A stretch of DNA of 7,108 nt from Chitinophagaceae bacterium (GTDB lineage Bacteria > Bacteroidota > Bacteroidia > Chitinophagales > Chitinophagaceae), in the NCBI GenBank assembly GCA_003136915.1, contig PLEB01000430.1, positions 1 through 7,108 of the forward strand, read 5' to 3'. The notes below the pieces were generated by a model. That model saw only the letters and a list, made by a program, of their open reading frames with translations. It ran no database searches and was not told the origin of the DNA. Position numbers and translations under genes: made by a program. Below, in pieces: positions 1-6,649 of this stretch (position 1 is the first letter of the stretch; the number at the start of each line of letters is the position of its first letter).

Positions 1-17
1 CGATACAATTAAATATT

Positions 18-590
18 ATGGCATATATACAACTCAACAATCAGTTGCCCGGCATTACGGGTTTATTGGAAAACCGTACCGACACGGCCGCTCCCATCAG
101 GGATCTTACCCAAATTTTGCTTCGCGGCGAGAGCACGCTGACGGAACTTGAAAGAGAACTGATCGCCACCATCGTTTCTTACAGGAATCAATGCAGGTTC
201 TGCACCAATGCCCATGGCGCTACAGTAATCGCGCTCGGCGGCGATCAGGAACTGTTGGATAAGATCTATCATGATCCGGAAAACGCGCCGGTGAGTGAAA
301 AAATGAAAGCCTTACTGGCGGTTGCGGCCAAAGTGCAGGAACTGGGTAAATCGGTTAAGGAAGAACATATCCGACGCTCAAAAAATGCCGGAGCAACAGA
401 TGTGGAAATTCACGACACGGTTTTAATCGCCGCGCTTTTCTGTTTGTATAACCGCTATGTCGACGGACTTGGAACTTATTGTCCTGCTGATCCAGCCTAT
501 TATCAAAAGCTGGCGTCCCGCCTGGTGACCATGGGTTATGCAAGTCCGAAGGATCCCAGTGTCAGAAAGGGAGAAGAAAGCTTTAAATAA
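18..590 (+). CDS. AhpD-like alkylhydroperoxidase/CMD-family protein, copy 1
   Basis: This 190-residue protein belongs to the carboxymuconolactone decarboxylase (CMD)/AhpD superfamily, in the group often labelled peroxidase-related enzymes. Seen: Glu47, Cys59, Cys62 and His66, with the CRFC motif at 59-62. This spacing matches the Glu118/Cys130/Cys133/His137 set of Mycobacterium tuberculosis AhpD, where the cysteines reduce peroxides. A second conserved block is IHDTVLIAA (131-139) followed by NRYVDGL (145-151). There is no signal peptide, so it is probably cytoplasmic. The ATG is chosen because the MAYI start and the PGI at 11-13 align with the three paralogues downstream. It is the most divergent copy: it has NRTDT at 19-23 where the others have RPET, and a charged C-terminal tail. 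Known of the family: small all-helical proteins that form trimers or hexamers. The exact substrate cannot be told from sequence. A true gamma-carboxymuconolactone decarboxylase is unlikely, because that branch lacks the CxxC. Confidence 0.9.
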   Translation: MAYIQLNNQLPGITGLLENRTDTAAPIRDLTQILLRGESTLTELERELIATIVSYRNQCRFCTNAHGATVIALGGDQELLDKIYHDPENAPVSEKMKALLAVAAKVQELGKSVKEEHIRRSKNAGATDVEIHDTVLIAALFCLYNRYVDGLGTYCPADPAYYQKLASRLVTMGYASPKDPSVRKGEESFK

Positions 591-601
591 CGGAAGAACT
601 A

Positions 602-616
602 ATGTTTAAGCATTGA
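602..616 (+). other. possible four-codon leader ORF overlapping the MFS start
   Basis: Bases 602-616 read ATG TTT AAG CAT TGA (MFKH, stop). The TGA overlaps the TTG start of the transporter as TTGA at 613-616. A GGAAG at 592-596 sits five bases before this ATG but sixteen before the TTG. That layout would suit coupling of transporter translation to a tiny upstream ORF, or it may be chance. No homology argument is possible at this length. Confidence 0.25.
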
Positions 617-1890
617 ATTTAGATATTATAGAAAGAGCAGAGAAAATTGTGCCGCCGGTTTCTGAAAAGTTGAGTTTTCAGAAATACAAGCGCATGCTTT
701 TTATGATCTGTTTTTTCAGCAGCCTTTTCGGAGGAACAGTTTCTACCCTGATGGCGGTTTACCTGCCTGTGGCGGTGAAGGACCTCTTATCAAATACGGA
801 TGCAACTCAATATGATAATATCAGTGCCTACATCAGCTCTGTTTTTATTTTCGGATGGATGGCAGGTGGCATCCTGTGGGGAATATTGTGTGATGCCATA
901 GGAAGAAAACAGTCATTTATTTACGCAACATTATGCTATGGACTTTTCACGCTGGCTACGGCCGTAGCGCCGGCCTGGCTGATGGTAGTTATCTGCCGGT
1001 TTATGTCGGGTTTCGGAATCGGCGGCGTGCTGGTAATAACTACCATGCTGATATCTGAAGGCTATCAGGAAAAAAGAAGGGCGGTTTTGCTCGGGATCTT
1101 ATCCATTTCTATTCCGGTAGGGATTTTCTCTGCGGGACTGATCAATTATTTTATTCCTGATTGGCGCTATGGTTTCATCATCGGCGCAATACCCGTTGTG
1201 CTTTCGGGACTGGCCATTCCTTTTTTTACAGAATCAATAGCATGGCAGAATGCAAAACAAAAAGGTTTGCGGCTAAGAAATAATCTTGGTCAAATATTCA
1301 ATAAGGAAAACGGCAAACATCTTCTCATGGGCTCCCTTGTTTTCGGAACTGCGCTCATTGGATTGTGGGCCACTTTTTCCTGGCTGCCTTCCTGGATACA
1401 AAGCCTAATCCACGGACCCGGCGGACAAAAAGAAAGAGGAATAGGGATGATGATGATGGGGGGCGGCGGCTTGCTGGGAGGATTTATTTCCGGATGGATA
1501 GTAAACGCAATCGGCGTAAAAAAAACACTTTTGATGTGCTTCGGCGTTTCATTTGTTCTTTCCTTCATCCTATTCAGGTTGACCACATCCCTTACCCTGG
1601 CGGTTTACCTGCAGATTGGCTTGATCACTGTTTTTTTCGGAATGAGCCAGGGCGCTCTTTCCGTTTACATTCCGGATCTCTTCCCTGTTTCCCTGCGTGC
1701 CACAGCCACCGGTGTATGTTTCAACCTTGGCCGTTTCGTGACAGGAGTCGCGGTTTTCTTCATTGGATCACTGGTTGAATTTCTGGGAGGCTATGGGAAC
1801 GCCATCTTCTGGTTCTCCTTCGTTTTTCTGATTGGATTCATTATCACTTTGTTTAGCAAACCCGCAGTTTATTCACAACATTCAAAATAG
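613..1890 (+). CDS. MFS transporter, 12-helix, sugar/organic-acid symporter type
   Basis: A 425-residue inner-membrane secondary transporter of the major facilitator superfamily. Seen: about twelve hydrophobic segments in two halves, separated by a charged loop at about 212-236. Loop 2-3 carries motif A, GILCDAIGRKQ (90-100). Helix 4 carries RFMSGFGIGG (129-138). A PDLFPVSLRATATG stretch (354-367) is typical of the sugar porter and aromatic-acid/H+ symporter branches. The ligand cannot be assigned. Start: TTG at 613 is the first possible start after an in-frame TAA at 607-609, and it gives a cytoplasmic tail of about 27 residues before helix 1. The alternative ATG at 694 (Met28) would begin almost inside helix 1, so TTG is preferred but not proven. 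A GMMMMGGGG run (278-286) reflects a low-complexity DNA stretch. The gene sits between copy 1 and copies 2-4 of the AhpD-like genes and ends five bases before copy 2, which suggests co-translation and a shared task. Confidence 0.9.
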   Translation: MNLDIIERAEKIVPPVSEKLSFQKYKRMLFMICFFSSLFGGTVSTLMAVYLPVAVKDLLSNTDATQYDNISAYISSVFIFGWMAGGILWGILCDAIGRKQSFIYATLCYGLFTLATAVAPAWLMVVICRFMSGFGIGGVLVITTMLISEGYQEKRRAVLLGILSISIPVGIFSAGLINYFIPDWRYGFIIGAIPVVLSGLAIPFFTESIAWQNAKQKGLRLRNNLGQIFNKENGKHLLMGSLVFGTALIGLWATFSWLPSWIQSLIHGPGGQKERGIGMMMMGGGGLLGGFISGWIVNAIGVKKTLLMCFGVSFVLSFILFRLTTSLTLAVYLQIGLITVFFGMSQGALSVYIPDLFPVSLRATATGVCFNLGRFVTGVAVFFIGSLVEFLGGYGNAIFWFSFVFLIGFIITLFSKPAVYSQHSK

Positions 1891-1895
1891 ATCTT

Positions 1896-2438
1896 ATGGC
1901 TTATATACAAGTGCCTGAAGGTGTTCCCGGAATCAGAAGCCTGGTTCAATTCAGACCGGAAACAGGAAAGCCACTTTATGATCTGGCTCAGGCTTTGCTC
2001 CGCGGTCCTTCTCCCCTGTCTCCTGCAGAGCGCGAATTGATCGCCGCCTTCGTTTCCAGCCGGAATGAGTGCGGCTTTTGCAGGAATAGCCACGCTGCAG
2101 CAGCACGCAGTTTGTATGGCGACGAAAAGCAAGTCGTGGATGAAGCATTACAAAGCTATCAGCAGGCGAACCTCTCAGGTAAGATGAAGGCCCTTCTGAA
2201 CATTGCAGGTAAAGTTCAGGTGACTGGGAAATCCGTTACCCCCGCAGATATAGATGCCGCGAGAACTGCAGGTGCGGATGACCGTGATATTCACGATACG
2301 GTTCTGATCGCTGCCACTTTCTCCATGTTTAACCGGTATGTGGATGGGCTGGCAAGTTTTACGCCCACGAATGAAGCGGAATATGAAGCCATGGGCAAAC
2401 GCATGGGTGAAAACGGATATCAATTTCCAAAAAAATAA
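1896..2438 (+). CDS. AhpD-like alkylhydroperoxidase/CMD-family protein, copy 2
   Basis: A 180-residue paralogue with the complete redox set: Glu47, Cys59, Cys62 and His66, with CGFC at 59-62. It also has RPET at 20-23, IHDTVLIAA at 132-140 and NRYVDGL at 146-152. By hand it aligns without gaps to copy 4 over the first 157 residues, with about 90 identities (roughly 57%), so the two derive from a gene duplication but are not recent copies. Unlike copies 1, 3 and 4 it has Ser143 where they have a cysteine between the two C-terminal motifs. No signal peptide or membrane segment is seen. The ATG lies five bases after the transporter's stop, so the two are probably translationally linked. Likely role (inference): reduction of an organic hydroperoxide or another thiol-disulfide reaction in the cytoplasm. 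The reductant and substrate are unknown. Confidence 0.9.
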   Translation: MAYIQVPEGVPGIRSLVQFRPETGKPLYDLAQALLRGPSPLSPAERELIAAFVSSRNECGFCRNSHAAAARSLYGDEKQVVDEALQSYQQANLSGKMKALLNIAGKVQVTGKSVTPADIDAARTAGADDRDIHDTVLIAATFSMFNRYVDGLASFTPTNEAEYEAMGKRMGENGYQFPKK

Positions 2439-2449
2439 AAATAAAAATT
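2439..2449 (+). promoter_or_regulatory. A-rich ribosome-loading leader of copy 3
   Basis: The spacer between copies 2 and 3 is only A and T and has no Shine-Dalgarno sequence. A-rich leaders of this kind are typical of Bacteroidota translation starts. The TT directly before the ATG recurs at copies 1, 2, 3 and 4 and at the SusC-type gene, and supports these starts. Confidence 0.45.
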
Positions 2450-3001
2450 ATGGCATACATCGATTTAAAAAATGAGCTCCCGGGTATACGCGGTCCGATG
2501 GTTTATCGTCCCGAAACCGGCAAAGTACTGAATGAACTCGCTGAAATATTATTACACGATGAAAACAATACGCTTTCCAGGGGAGAGCGTGAATTGATCG
2601 GCGCCTATGTCTCCTCGGAAAATGACTGTTTCTTTTGTCAGCATGTACACGGCGCCATGGCGCAACATTATTTCAAATCGGATGCCCAGTTCATTGACAA
2701 CGTAAAAAAGGATTTTCGGTCCACAACAATTTCTGCAAAGCTAAAATCCCTGTTAGCCATTGCGGGAAGTGTTCAAAAAGGAGGCAAGTCCGTTACCCCC
2801 GAACAAATTGAAGCAGCTAAAAACCTGGGAGCCACGGATCGGGAAATCCACGACACTGTTTTGATCGCTGCTGCTTTTTGCATGTTCAACAGGTATGTGG
2901 ATGGGCTGAATACCTGGGCGCCAAAGGACAGGCAGATGTACGTGGACCGTGCACCCATGCGTGCAGCAGAAGGATATTCCCAGGCCGGACTCACAAAATA
3001 G
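2450..3001 (+). CDS. AhpD-like alkylhydroperoxidase/CMD-family protein, copy 3
   Basis: A 183-residue paralogue. One extra residue in the loop before the active-site helix shifts the numbering: Glu48, Cys60, Cys63 and His67, with CFFC at 60-63. The RPET block is at 20-23, IHDTVLIAA at 133-141 and NRYVDGL at 147-153, with Cys144 between the last two. It resembles copy 4 most in the middle region: both have a KLKSLL helix, a GGK turn and an ATDR before IHD. The start at 2450 is supported by the MAYI start shared with copies 1 and 2 and by an 11-base A-rich spacer after the stop of copy 2. No export signal is present. As with the other copies, peroxidase or disulfide-redox activity follows from the family and the CxxC motif. 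The biological substrate is not visible. Confidence 0.9.
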   Translation: MAYIDLKNELPGIRGPMVYRPETGKVLNELAEILLHDENNTLSRGERELIGAYVSSENDCFFCQHVHGAMAQHYFKSDAQFIDNVKKDFRSTTISAKLKSLLAIAGSVQKGGKSVTPEQIEAAKNLGATDREIHDTVLIAAAFCMFNRYVDGLNTWAPKDRQMYVDRAPMRAAEGYSQAGLTK

Positions 3002-3032
3002 CTTTTCCAGAATCTCAATTAAAAAAAAACTT
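3002..3032 (+). promoter_or_regulatory. A-rich leader deciding the start of copy 4
   Basis: A run of nine A residues (3021-3029) lies just before CTTATG. It sits at the distance expected for A-rich ribosome binding in Bacteroidota and favours the ATG at 3033 over the in-frame ATG at 2949. No promoter consensus is clear in these 31 bases. Confidence 0.4.
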
Positions 3033-3617
3033 ATGCCTTACATCAACGTAGATAAAGACCTTCCGGGAATCAGGTCGCTTATGGCCTTCCGTCCCGAAAC
3101 TGCAAAGCCACTATCCGATCTGGCTGAAGCCTTATTGCGGGATAGCACCGGACTCAGCCGCGCGGAAAGGGAATTAATTGCAACTCATGTATCCTATCTG
3201 AATGATTGTTTCTATTGCCATAACTCACACGGCGAGCTTGCGGTTTGCTATCTCGATGGTAATCGCGAACTGGTAGATGCAGTCAGAAAGGATTACCGGC
3301 ATGCAGATATATCCGAAAAGCTGAAATCACTATTGCAGATTGCCGCAAAGGTTCAGCAGGGAGGTAAAGCTGTTTTGCCGGAAGACATTGCCAATGCAAA
3401 ACAGAACCAGGCGACAGACCGCGATATTCACGATACTGTGCTGATTGCGGCAGCATTCTGTATGTTTAATCGCTATGTGGATGGGCTGGCCTCAGTAGCA
3501 CCTGCTGACATGGCATCTTACCCCTTGCGCGCAAAACAGGTGGCTGAAAATGGCTATGGTCCGCATATTTACTCAACCACACAACCGCAATCGGTCGTGG
3601 AGGAAGTTCACGCATAG
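3033..3617 (+). CDS. AhpD-like alkylhydroperoxidase/CMD-family protein, copy 4
   Basis: A 194-residue paralogue with Glu47, Cys59, Cys62 and His66 (CFYC at 59-62), RPET at 20-23, IHDTVLIAA at 132-140, Cys143 and NRYVDGL at 146-152. The reading frame is open back to an ATG at 2949, but that would add 28 unmatched residues overlapping the end of copy 3. The ATG at 3033 gives MPYI..., which aligns with the other copies, and has an A-rich leader just upstream. The C-terminal tail is longer than in copies 2 and 3, polar, and has no recognisable motif. It is the last of the four copies, and its stop lies 40 bases before the SusC-type gene, so it may be transcribed together with the outer-membrane importer. 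Function is inferred at family level only. Confidence 0.9.
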   Translation: MPYINVDKDLPGIRSLMAFRPETAKPLSDLAEALLRDSTGLSRAERELIATHVSYLNDCFYCHNSHGELAVCYLDGNRELVDAVRKDYRHADISEKLKSLLQIAAKVQQGGKAVLPEDIANAKQNQATDRDIHDTVLIAAAFCMFNRYVDGLASVAPADMASYPLRAKQVAENGYGPHIYSTTQPQSVVEEVHA

Positions 3618-3657
3618 AAAAAAATCAGAACAATTTCTTTTTTATAAAACCAGCATT
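3618..3657 (+). promoter_or_regulatory. spacer before the SusC-type gene
   Basis: This 40-base AT-rich gap is the longest in the window, and so is the likeliest place for a separate signal that sets importer expression apart from the AhpD-like array. I see no Bacteroidota TTG / TAnnTTTG promoter pair. An A-run followed by a T-run gives only a weak, AT-only imperfect hairpin. The call is a leader of unknown effect. Confidence 0.25.
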
Positions 3658-6615
3658 ATGAGAAAACTCAGACTAACAGTCCTCGTATTATTTTGCATCA
3701 GCTTGTTGCCTGCTATATCTCCGGCGCAGAATAAGCCCATAACCGGGACGGTGACCGAACCAAATGGCAATCCCATTTCCGGGGCGAGCGTAACCATCAA
3801 AGGAACCAATCACGGGACGCTTACCAACGATGCAGGGAATTTTATCTTGTCAGCACCCGCAGACGCAAGCCTCGTAATCAGTTCTGCCGGGTTCCTCAGC
3901 CAAACGATCCGGCTCAACGGCCTCTCTGCAGGTATTTCAATAAAAATGGCAGAAGACGTTGCCAGGCTCGATGAGATCATTGTAACCGGTCTTTCAACCA
4001 GCGTCAAGCGGAGAAACCTCGCCAATGCGGTCGCTACCATTTCCTCGACTGAACTGAATGGCGTTGCACCGGAGCAGACATTTGACGCTGCACTCAGTGG
4101 AAAAATTCCCGGAGCATATATAAATGCCAACACCGGAGCCCCAGGCGGAGGCATCTCAGTAAAATTAAGGGGAGTGACATCCATCTACGGAAACACGCAG
4201 CCACTCTACGTTGTAGATGGCGTTTTCGTAGATAATACCGCAACATCCGCCGGATTAAATGCGATAACGGCTGCGCAGAGCGGGGGTGCGATTACCTCCA
4301 CGCAGGACAATCCGTCAAGCCGCATTGCCGATATCCGTCCGGAAGAAATTGAAAACGTAGAAATTCTAAAAGGCGCATCTGCAGCGGCTATTTATGGGTC
4401 CAAGGCAGCAGGCGGCGTTATCATCATCACCACCAAGAGAGGTAAATCAGGGCCGACAAAGATCACCCTTTCCCAGGATTTTGGTATGATCAAAGTAAGC
4501 AAACTCTTGGGCGTACGGCAGTTCACTGCTGCAAAAGCAGCCAGCTTATCCCAGGACAGCGCCACGGGCGTTGCTTTAAGCCAGGAATTTCTTACTGCAC
4601 AGGCTGCCGGGAAAATCTACGATTACGAAAAAGAGATTTACGGAAATACAGGCTTCGCACGCAATACATTATTGAGCATGAGCGGAGGGAATGAAAGAAC
4701 AACCTTTTATTTCTCAGCCGCACAAAAAGATGAAGGCGGTATTGTAAAGAATACCGGTTATAGAAACAGCAGCCTCCGGTTCAATGTGGATCACCGGATT
4801 TCCGATAATGTCAAACTCAGTATCAGTACCAATTATATTAATTCGGGTGATGACCGGGGATTGTTCGGAAACGATAACAAAGGCGTTACCATTGGTATTG
4901 CCCTTTCTTCAACCCCCAGTTTTGCGGAACTGCATCCTGACAAATTTGGTAATTATCCCAATGATCCGTTTGCTTCCTCAAACCCGTTGCAAACAATCGC
5001 ACTGATGCGTAATCACGAATCCGTAAACCGTTTTATAAACGGACTTACACTGGATGCCACGCTGCAGAGGAGTGGCCGCAGCACGACCAAATTCGTTGCG
5101 CAGGGCGGATTGGACTTTTATAATCTTGAAACAAATGTTCTTTTTCCCAGTGTGCTGCAGTTTCAGGCAGTTAATAAGGGAACATCCATCCAGGGATTTA
5201 CCAAAAACCTGAATACAAATTATACGCTTTCACTTGTGAATACTTTTATTCCTTCGGATAAGTTATCGCTGACTACATCCGGCGGGATCACGCAGGAAAC
5301 CGGTGATTATAATAATTTATTGGACGAAGCTACGCAGGTGATTTCGGGTCAGTCAAATGTTGCCCAGGCTGGCGCTCTCACGGCAACACAATTCAGGTCG
5401 CAATATCAGAATGACGGAATCTTTATTCAGGAAGAAGCCAGCATCATCGATGCGGTGACAGTAACCGCCGGAGTAAGGTTCGACAAATCTTCCAACAATG
5501 GAGATGCGAATAAATTCTATGCTTATCCCAAAGCCGGCATATCCTGGAATCTCACGCGGAGCGGCATTCTCGACAGGGAAGGATTTTTTGATAATTTCAA
5601 AATCAGGGCTGCTTACGGTCAGGCAAATAATGTCCCGGCCTATGGAAGCAAGTTTACTTCTATGGATGTTGCCAATATTACCGGATTTCCCGGATCATTG
5701 ATCGACCTCCAGGAAGGACAGCCCGGCATTAAACCGGAAAGACAAACTGAGTTTGAAACGGGAATTGATTTCAGTGTATTGAAAGGCGCTTTAAGTTTCG
5801 AAGCGACTTATTACCTAAAAACCATTTACAATTTCCTGATGCAGAGTAATCCACCCTCCTCTTCCGGATTCACAACGAGCTGGCTCAATGCCGGTGACCT
5901 GCGTAATCAGGGAGTTGAACTCGGGTTGAATGCCCGCCCGATTTCTTCCAGGAACATTACCTGGAATACATCAGTAAATTTCTGGTTAAACCGCTCTCTG
6001 GTTACCCGGTTTATTATTCCACCTACACCGCAGGGTTCGTTCGGATATGTTCTGGGCACTTTCCAGATTCAACAGGGAAAGTCTGCAACGCAAATTATTG
6101 GCCTGGGTGGTCCCGGTGGAAGTATCGCTAAATGGGGAGATGCGGAGCCGAAATTCCAGATGAATACATATAATGAGATTACTTTCTTTAATAAACTGAG
6201 TTTTCGCTTCCTGCTTCATTTGAAAGCCGGCGGACAGAATGTGAACCTGACCAGTCTGGAAAACGATTTCGGAGGAACCAGCGCAGATTATGACAAGGTG
6301 ACGAACAAAGAGGGATTGCCTGACGGTCTCTACCGGATAACCCAGATTGGAACATCGGCCCAGGAATTTGTCCAGAACTCTGGTTACCTGAAGCTGCGCG
6401 AAATTGGGTTGTATTACAATATAGATAAGCTACCAGTAATTTATATCAAGGGAATTCGCGTGGGCGTTTCACTCAGCAATTTCTTAACCGTCACGAAATA
6501 TAAAGCGTACGATCCCGAAGTATCCAATTTCGGAACAGGTTTTTCCAGTGGTGTGGATGTTGACCCTTTTCCTTCCTCCAAACGTGCCGATTTTCATATT
6601 TCACTGGATTTTTAA
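3658..6615 (+). CDS. SusC/RagA-family TonB-dependent outer-membrane transporter
   Basis: A 985-residue outer-membrane beta-barrel importer driven by TonB. Seen in order: a signal peptide with hydrophobic core at about 6-20 and a likely cleavage after SPA (21-23); a carboxypeptidase-like regulatory domain at about 27-97 (ITGTV, GASVTIKGT, GFLSQTI); a TonB-box-like LDEIIVTG (104-111); and a plug domain at about 118-263. The plug carries the SusC signature VKLRGVTSIYG (168-178), QPLYVVDGV (181-189) and IENVEILKGASAAAIYG (231-247). The rest is beta-strand-rich barrel ending in ISLDF with a terminal Phe, as expected for outer-membrane assembly. No STN (secretin/TonB short N-terminal) domain is present, so direct signalling to an anti-sigma factor is not expected. 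The open frame reaches back to 3550 inside copy 4, but the ATG at 3658 starts the signal peptide and is preferred. It is followed after 34 bases by its SusD-type partner. Known of the family: these pairs import glycans, peptides or other large ligands. The ligand here is unknown. Confidence 0.95.
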   Translation: MRKLRLTVLVLFCISLLPAISPAQNKPITGTVTEPNGNPISGASVTIKGTNHGTLTNDAGNFILSAPADASLVISSAGFLSQTIRLNGLSAGISIKMAEDVARLDEIIVTGLSTSVKRRNLANAVATISSTELNGVAPEQTFDAALSGKIPGAYINANTGAPGGGISVKLRGVTSIYGNTQPLYVVDGVFVDNTATSAGLNAITAAQSGGAITSTQDNPSSRIADIRPEEIENVEILKGASAAAIYGSKAAGGVIIITTKRGKSGPTKITLSQDFGMIKVSKLLGVRQFTAAKAASLSQDSATGVALSQEFLTAQAAGKIYDYEKEIYGNTGFARNTLLSMSGGNERTTFYFSAAQKDEGGIVKNTGYRNSSLRFNVDHRISDNVKLSISTNYINSGDDRGLFGNDNKGVTIGIALSSTPSFAELHPDKFGNYPNDPFASSNPLQTIALMRNHESVNRFINGLTLDATLQRSGRSTTKFVAQGGLDFYNLETNVLFPSVLQFQAVNKGTSIQGFTKNLNTNYTLSLVNTFIPSDKLSLTTSGGITQETGDYNNLLDEATQVISGQSNVAQAGALTATQFRSQYQNDGIFIQEEASIIDAVTVTAGVRFDKSSNNGDANKFYAYPKAGISWNLTRSGILDREGFFDNFKIRAAYGQANNVPAYGSKFTSMDVANITGFPGSLIDLQEGQPGIKPERQTEFETGIDFSVLKGALSFEATYYLKTIYNFLMQSNPPSSSGFTTSWLNAGDLRNQGVELGLNARPISSRNITWNTSVNFWLNRSLVTRFIIPPTPQGSFGYVLGTFQIQQGKSATQIIGLGGPGGSIAKWGDAEPKFQMNTYNEITFFNKLSFRFLLHLKAGGQNVNLTSLENDFGGTSADYDKVTNKEGLPDGLYRITQIGTSAQEFVQNSGYLKLREIGLYYNIDKLPVIYIKGIRVGVSLSNFLTVTKYKAYDPEVSNFGTGFSSGVDVDPFPSSKRADFHISLDF

Positions 6616-6649
6616 ACAGATCTGACCAAAAAAAAATAAAAAACTACAG
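6616..6649 (+). promoter_or_regulatory. A-rich leader between SusC- and SusD-type genes
   Basis: A 34-base spacer with a nine-A run and a second A-run before ACTACAGATG. There is no terminator-like GC hairpin, so the pair is probably co-transcribed. The A-rich tract is a likely translation enhancer for the lipoprotein. Confidence 0.35.

Larger units (their letters stand above)
18..3617 (+). repeat. array of four diverged AhpD-like paralogues, interrupted by the MFS gene
   Basis: Four homologous genes (18-590, 1896-2438, 2450-3001, 3033-3617) share length, an M(A/P)YI start, the CxxC active site and a common C-terminal motif. DNA similarity is mostly gone. The longest identity I noticed is the 15-base TATGTGGATGGGCTG at 2337-2351, 2894-2908 and 3474-3488, which lies in the YVDGL codons, so the repeat is an old duplication held by selection on the protein. 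Confidence 0.75.

Noticed and set aside
1446..1470. ATG-repeat and G-run in the MFS gene as a phase-variable or regulatory repeat
   Set aside because: It is a short, imperfect stretch coding for Met and Gly in a conserved helix region. The frame is intact, and the tract is too short to suggest slippage control.
1290..1586. 98-codon antisense open frame in the MFS gene
   Set aside because: Its proline- and isoleucine-rich product mirrors the glycine/methionine-rich coding strand. It has no start context or homology signal.
1365..1778. 137-codon open frame inside the MFS gene, same strand, other phase
   Set aside because: It is wholly inside a well-supported transporter gene. Its product is rich in Arg and Pro and shows no known domain, as expected for an out-of-frame shadow.
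2949..3032. N-terminal extension of copy 4 from the ATG at 2949
   Set aside because: It overlaps copy 3 by about 50 bases, the added 28 residues match no other copy, and the A-rich leader and MPYI start point to 3033.
18..3617. Calling the four paralogues true gamma-carboxymuconolactone decarboxylases (pcaC)
   Set aside because: The conserved CxxC with Glu and His places them with AhpD-like peroxidases, and no other protocatechuate-pathway gene is present.
3613..3645. Possible intrinsic terminator after copy 4
   Set aside because: The pairing is AT-only with an A-C mismatch and has no GC stem, so it is too weak to call.
3550..3657. N-terminal extension of the SusC-type protein from the ATG at 3550
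   Set aside because: It overlaps the end of copy 4 and would bury the signal peptide behind 36 polar residues. The ATG at 3658 starts a normal signal peptide.
3810..4184. 124-codon antisense open frame over the SusC plug region
   Set aside because: It lies opposite the strongly conserved plug signature, so the open frame is a by-product of codon use on the other strand.
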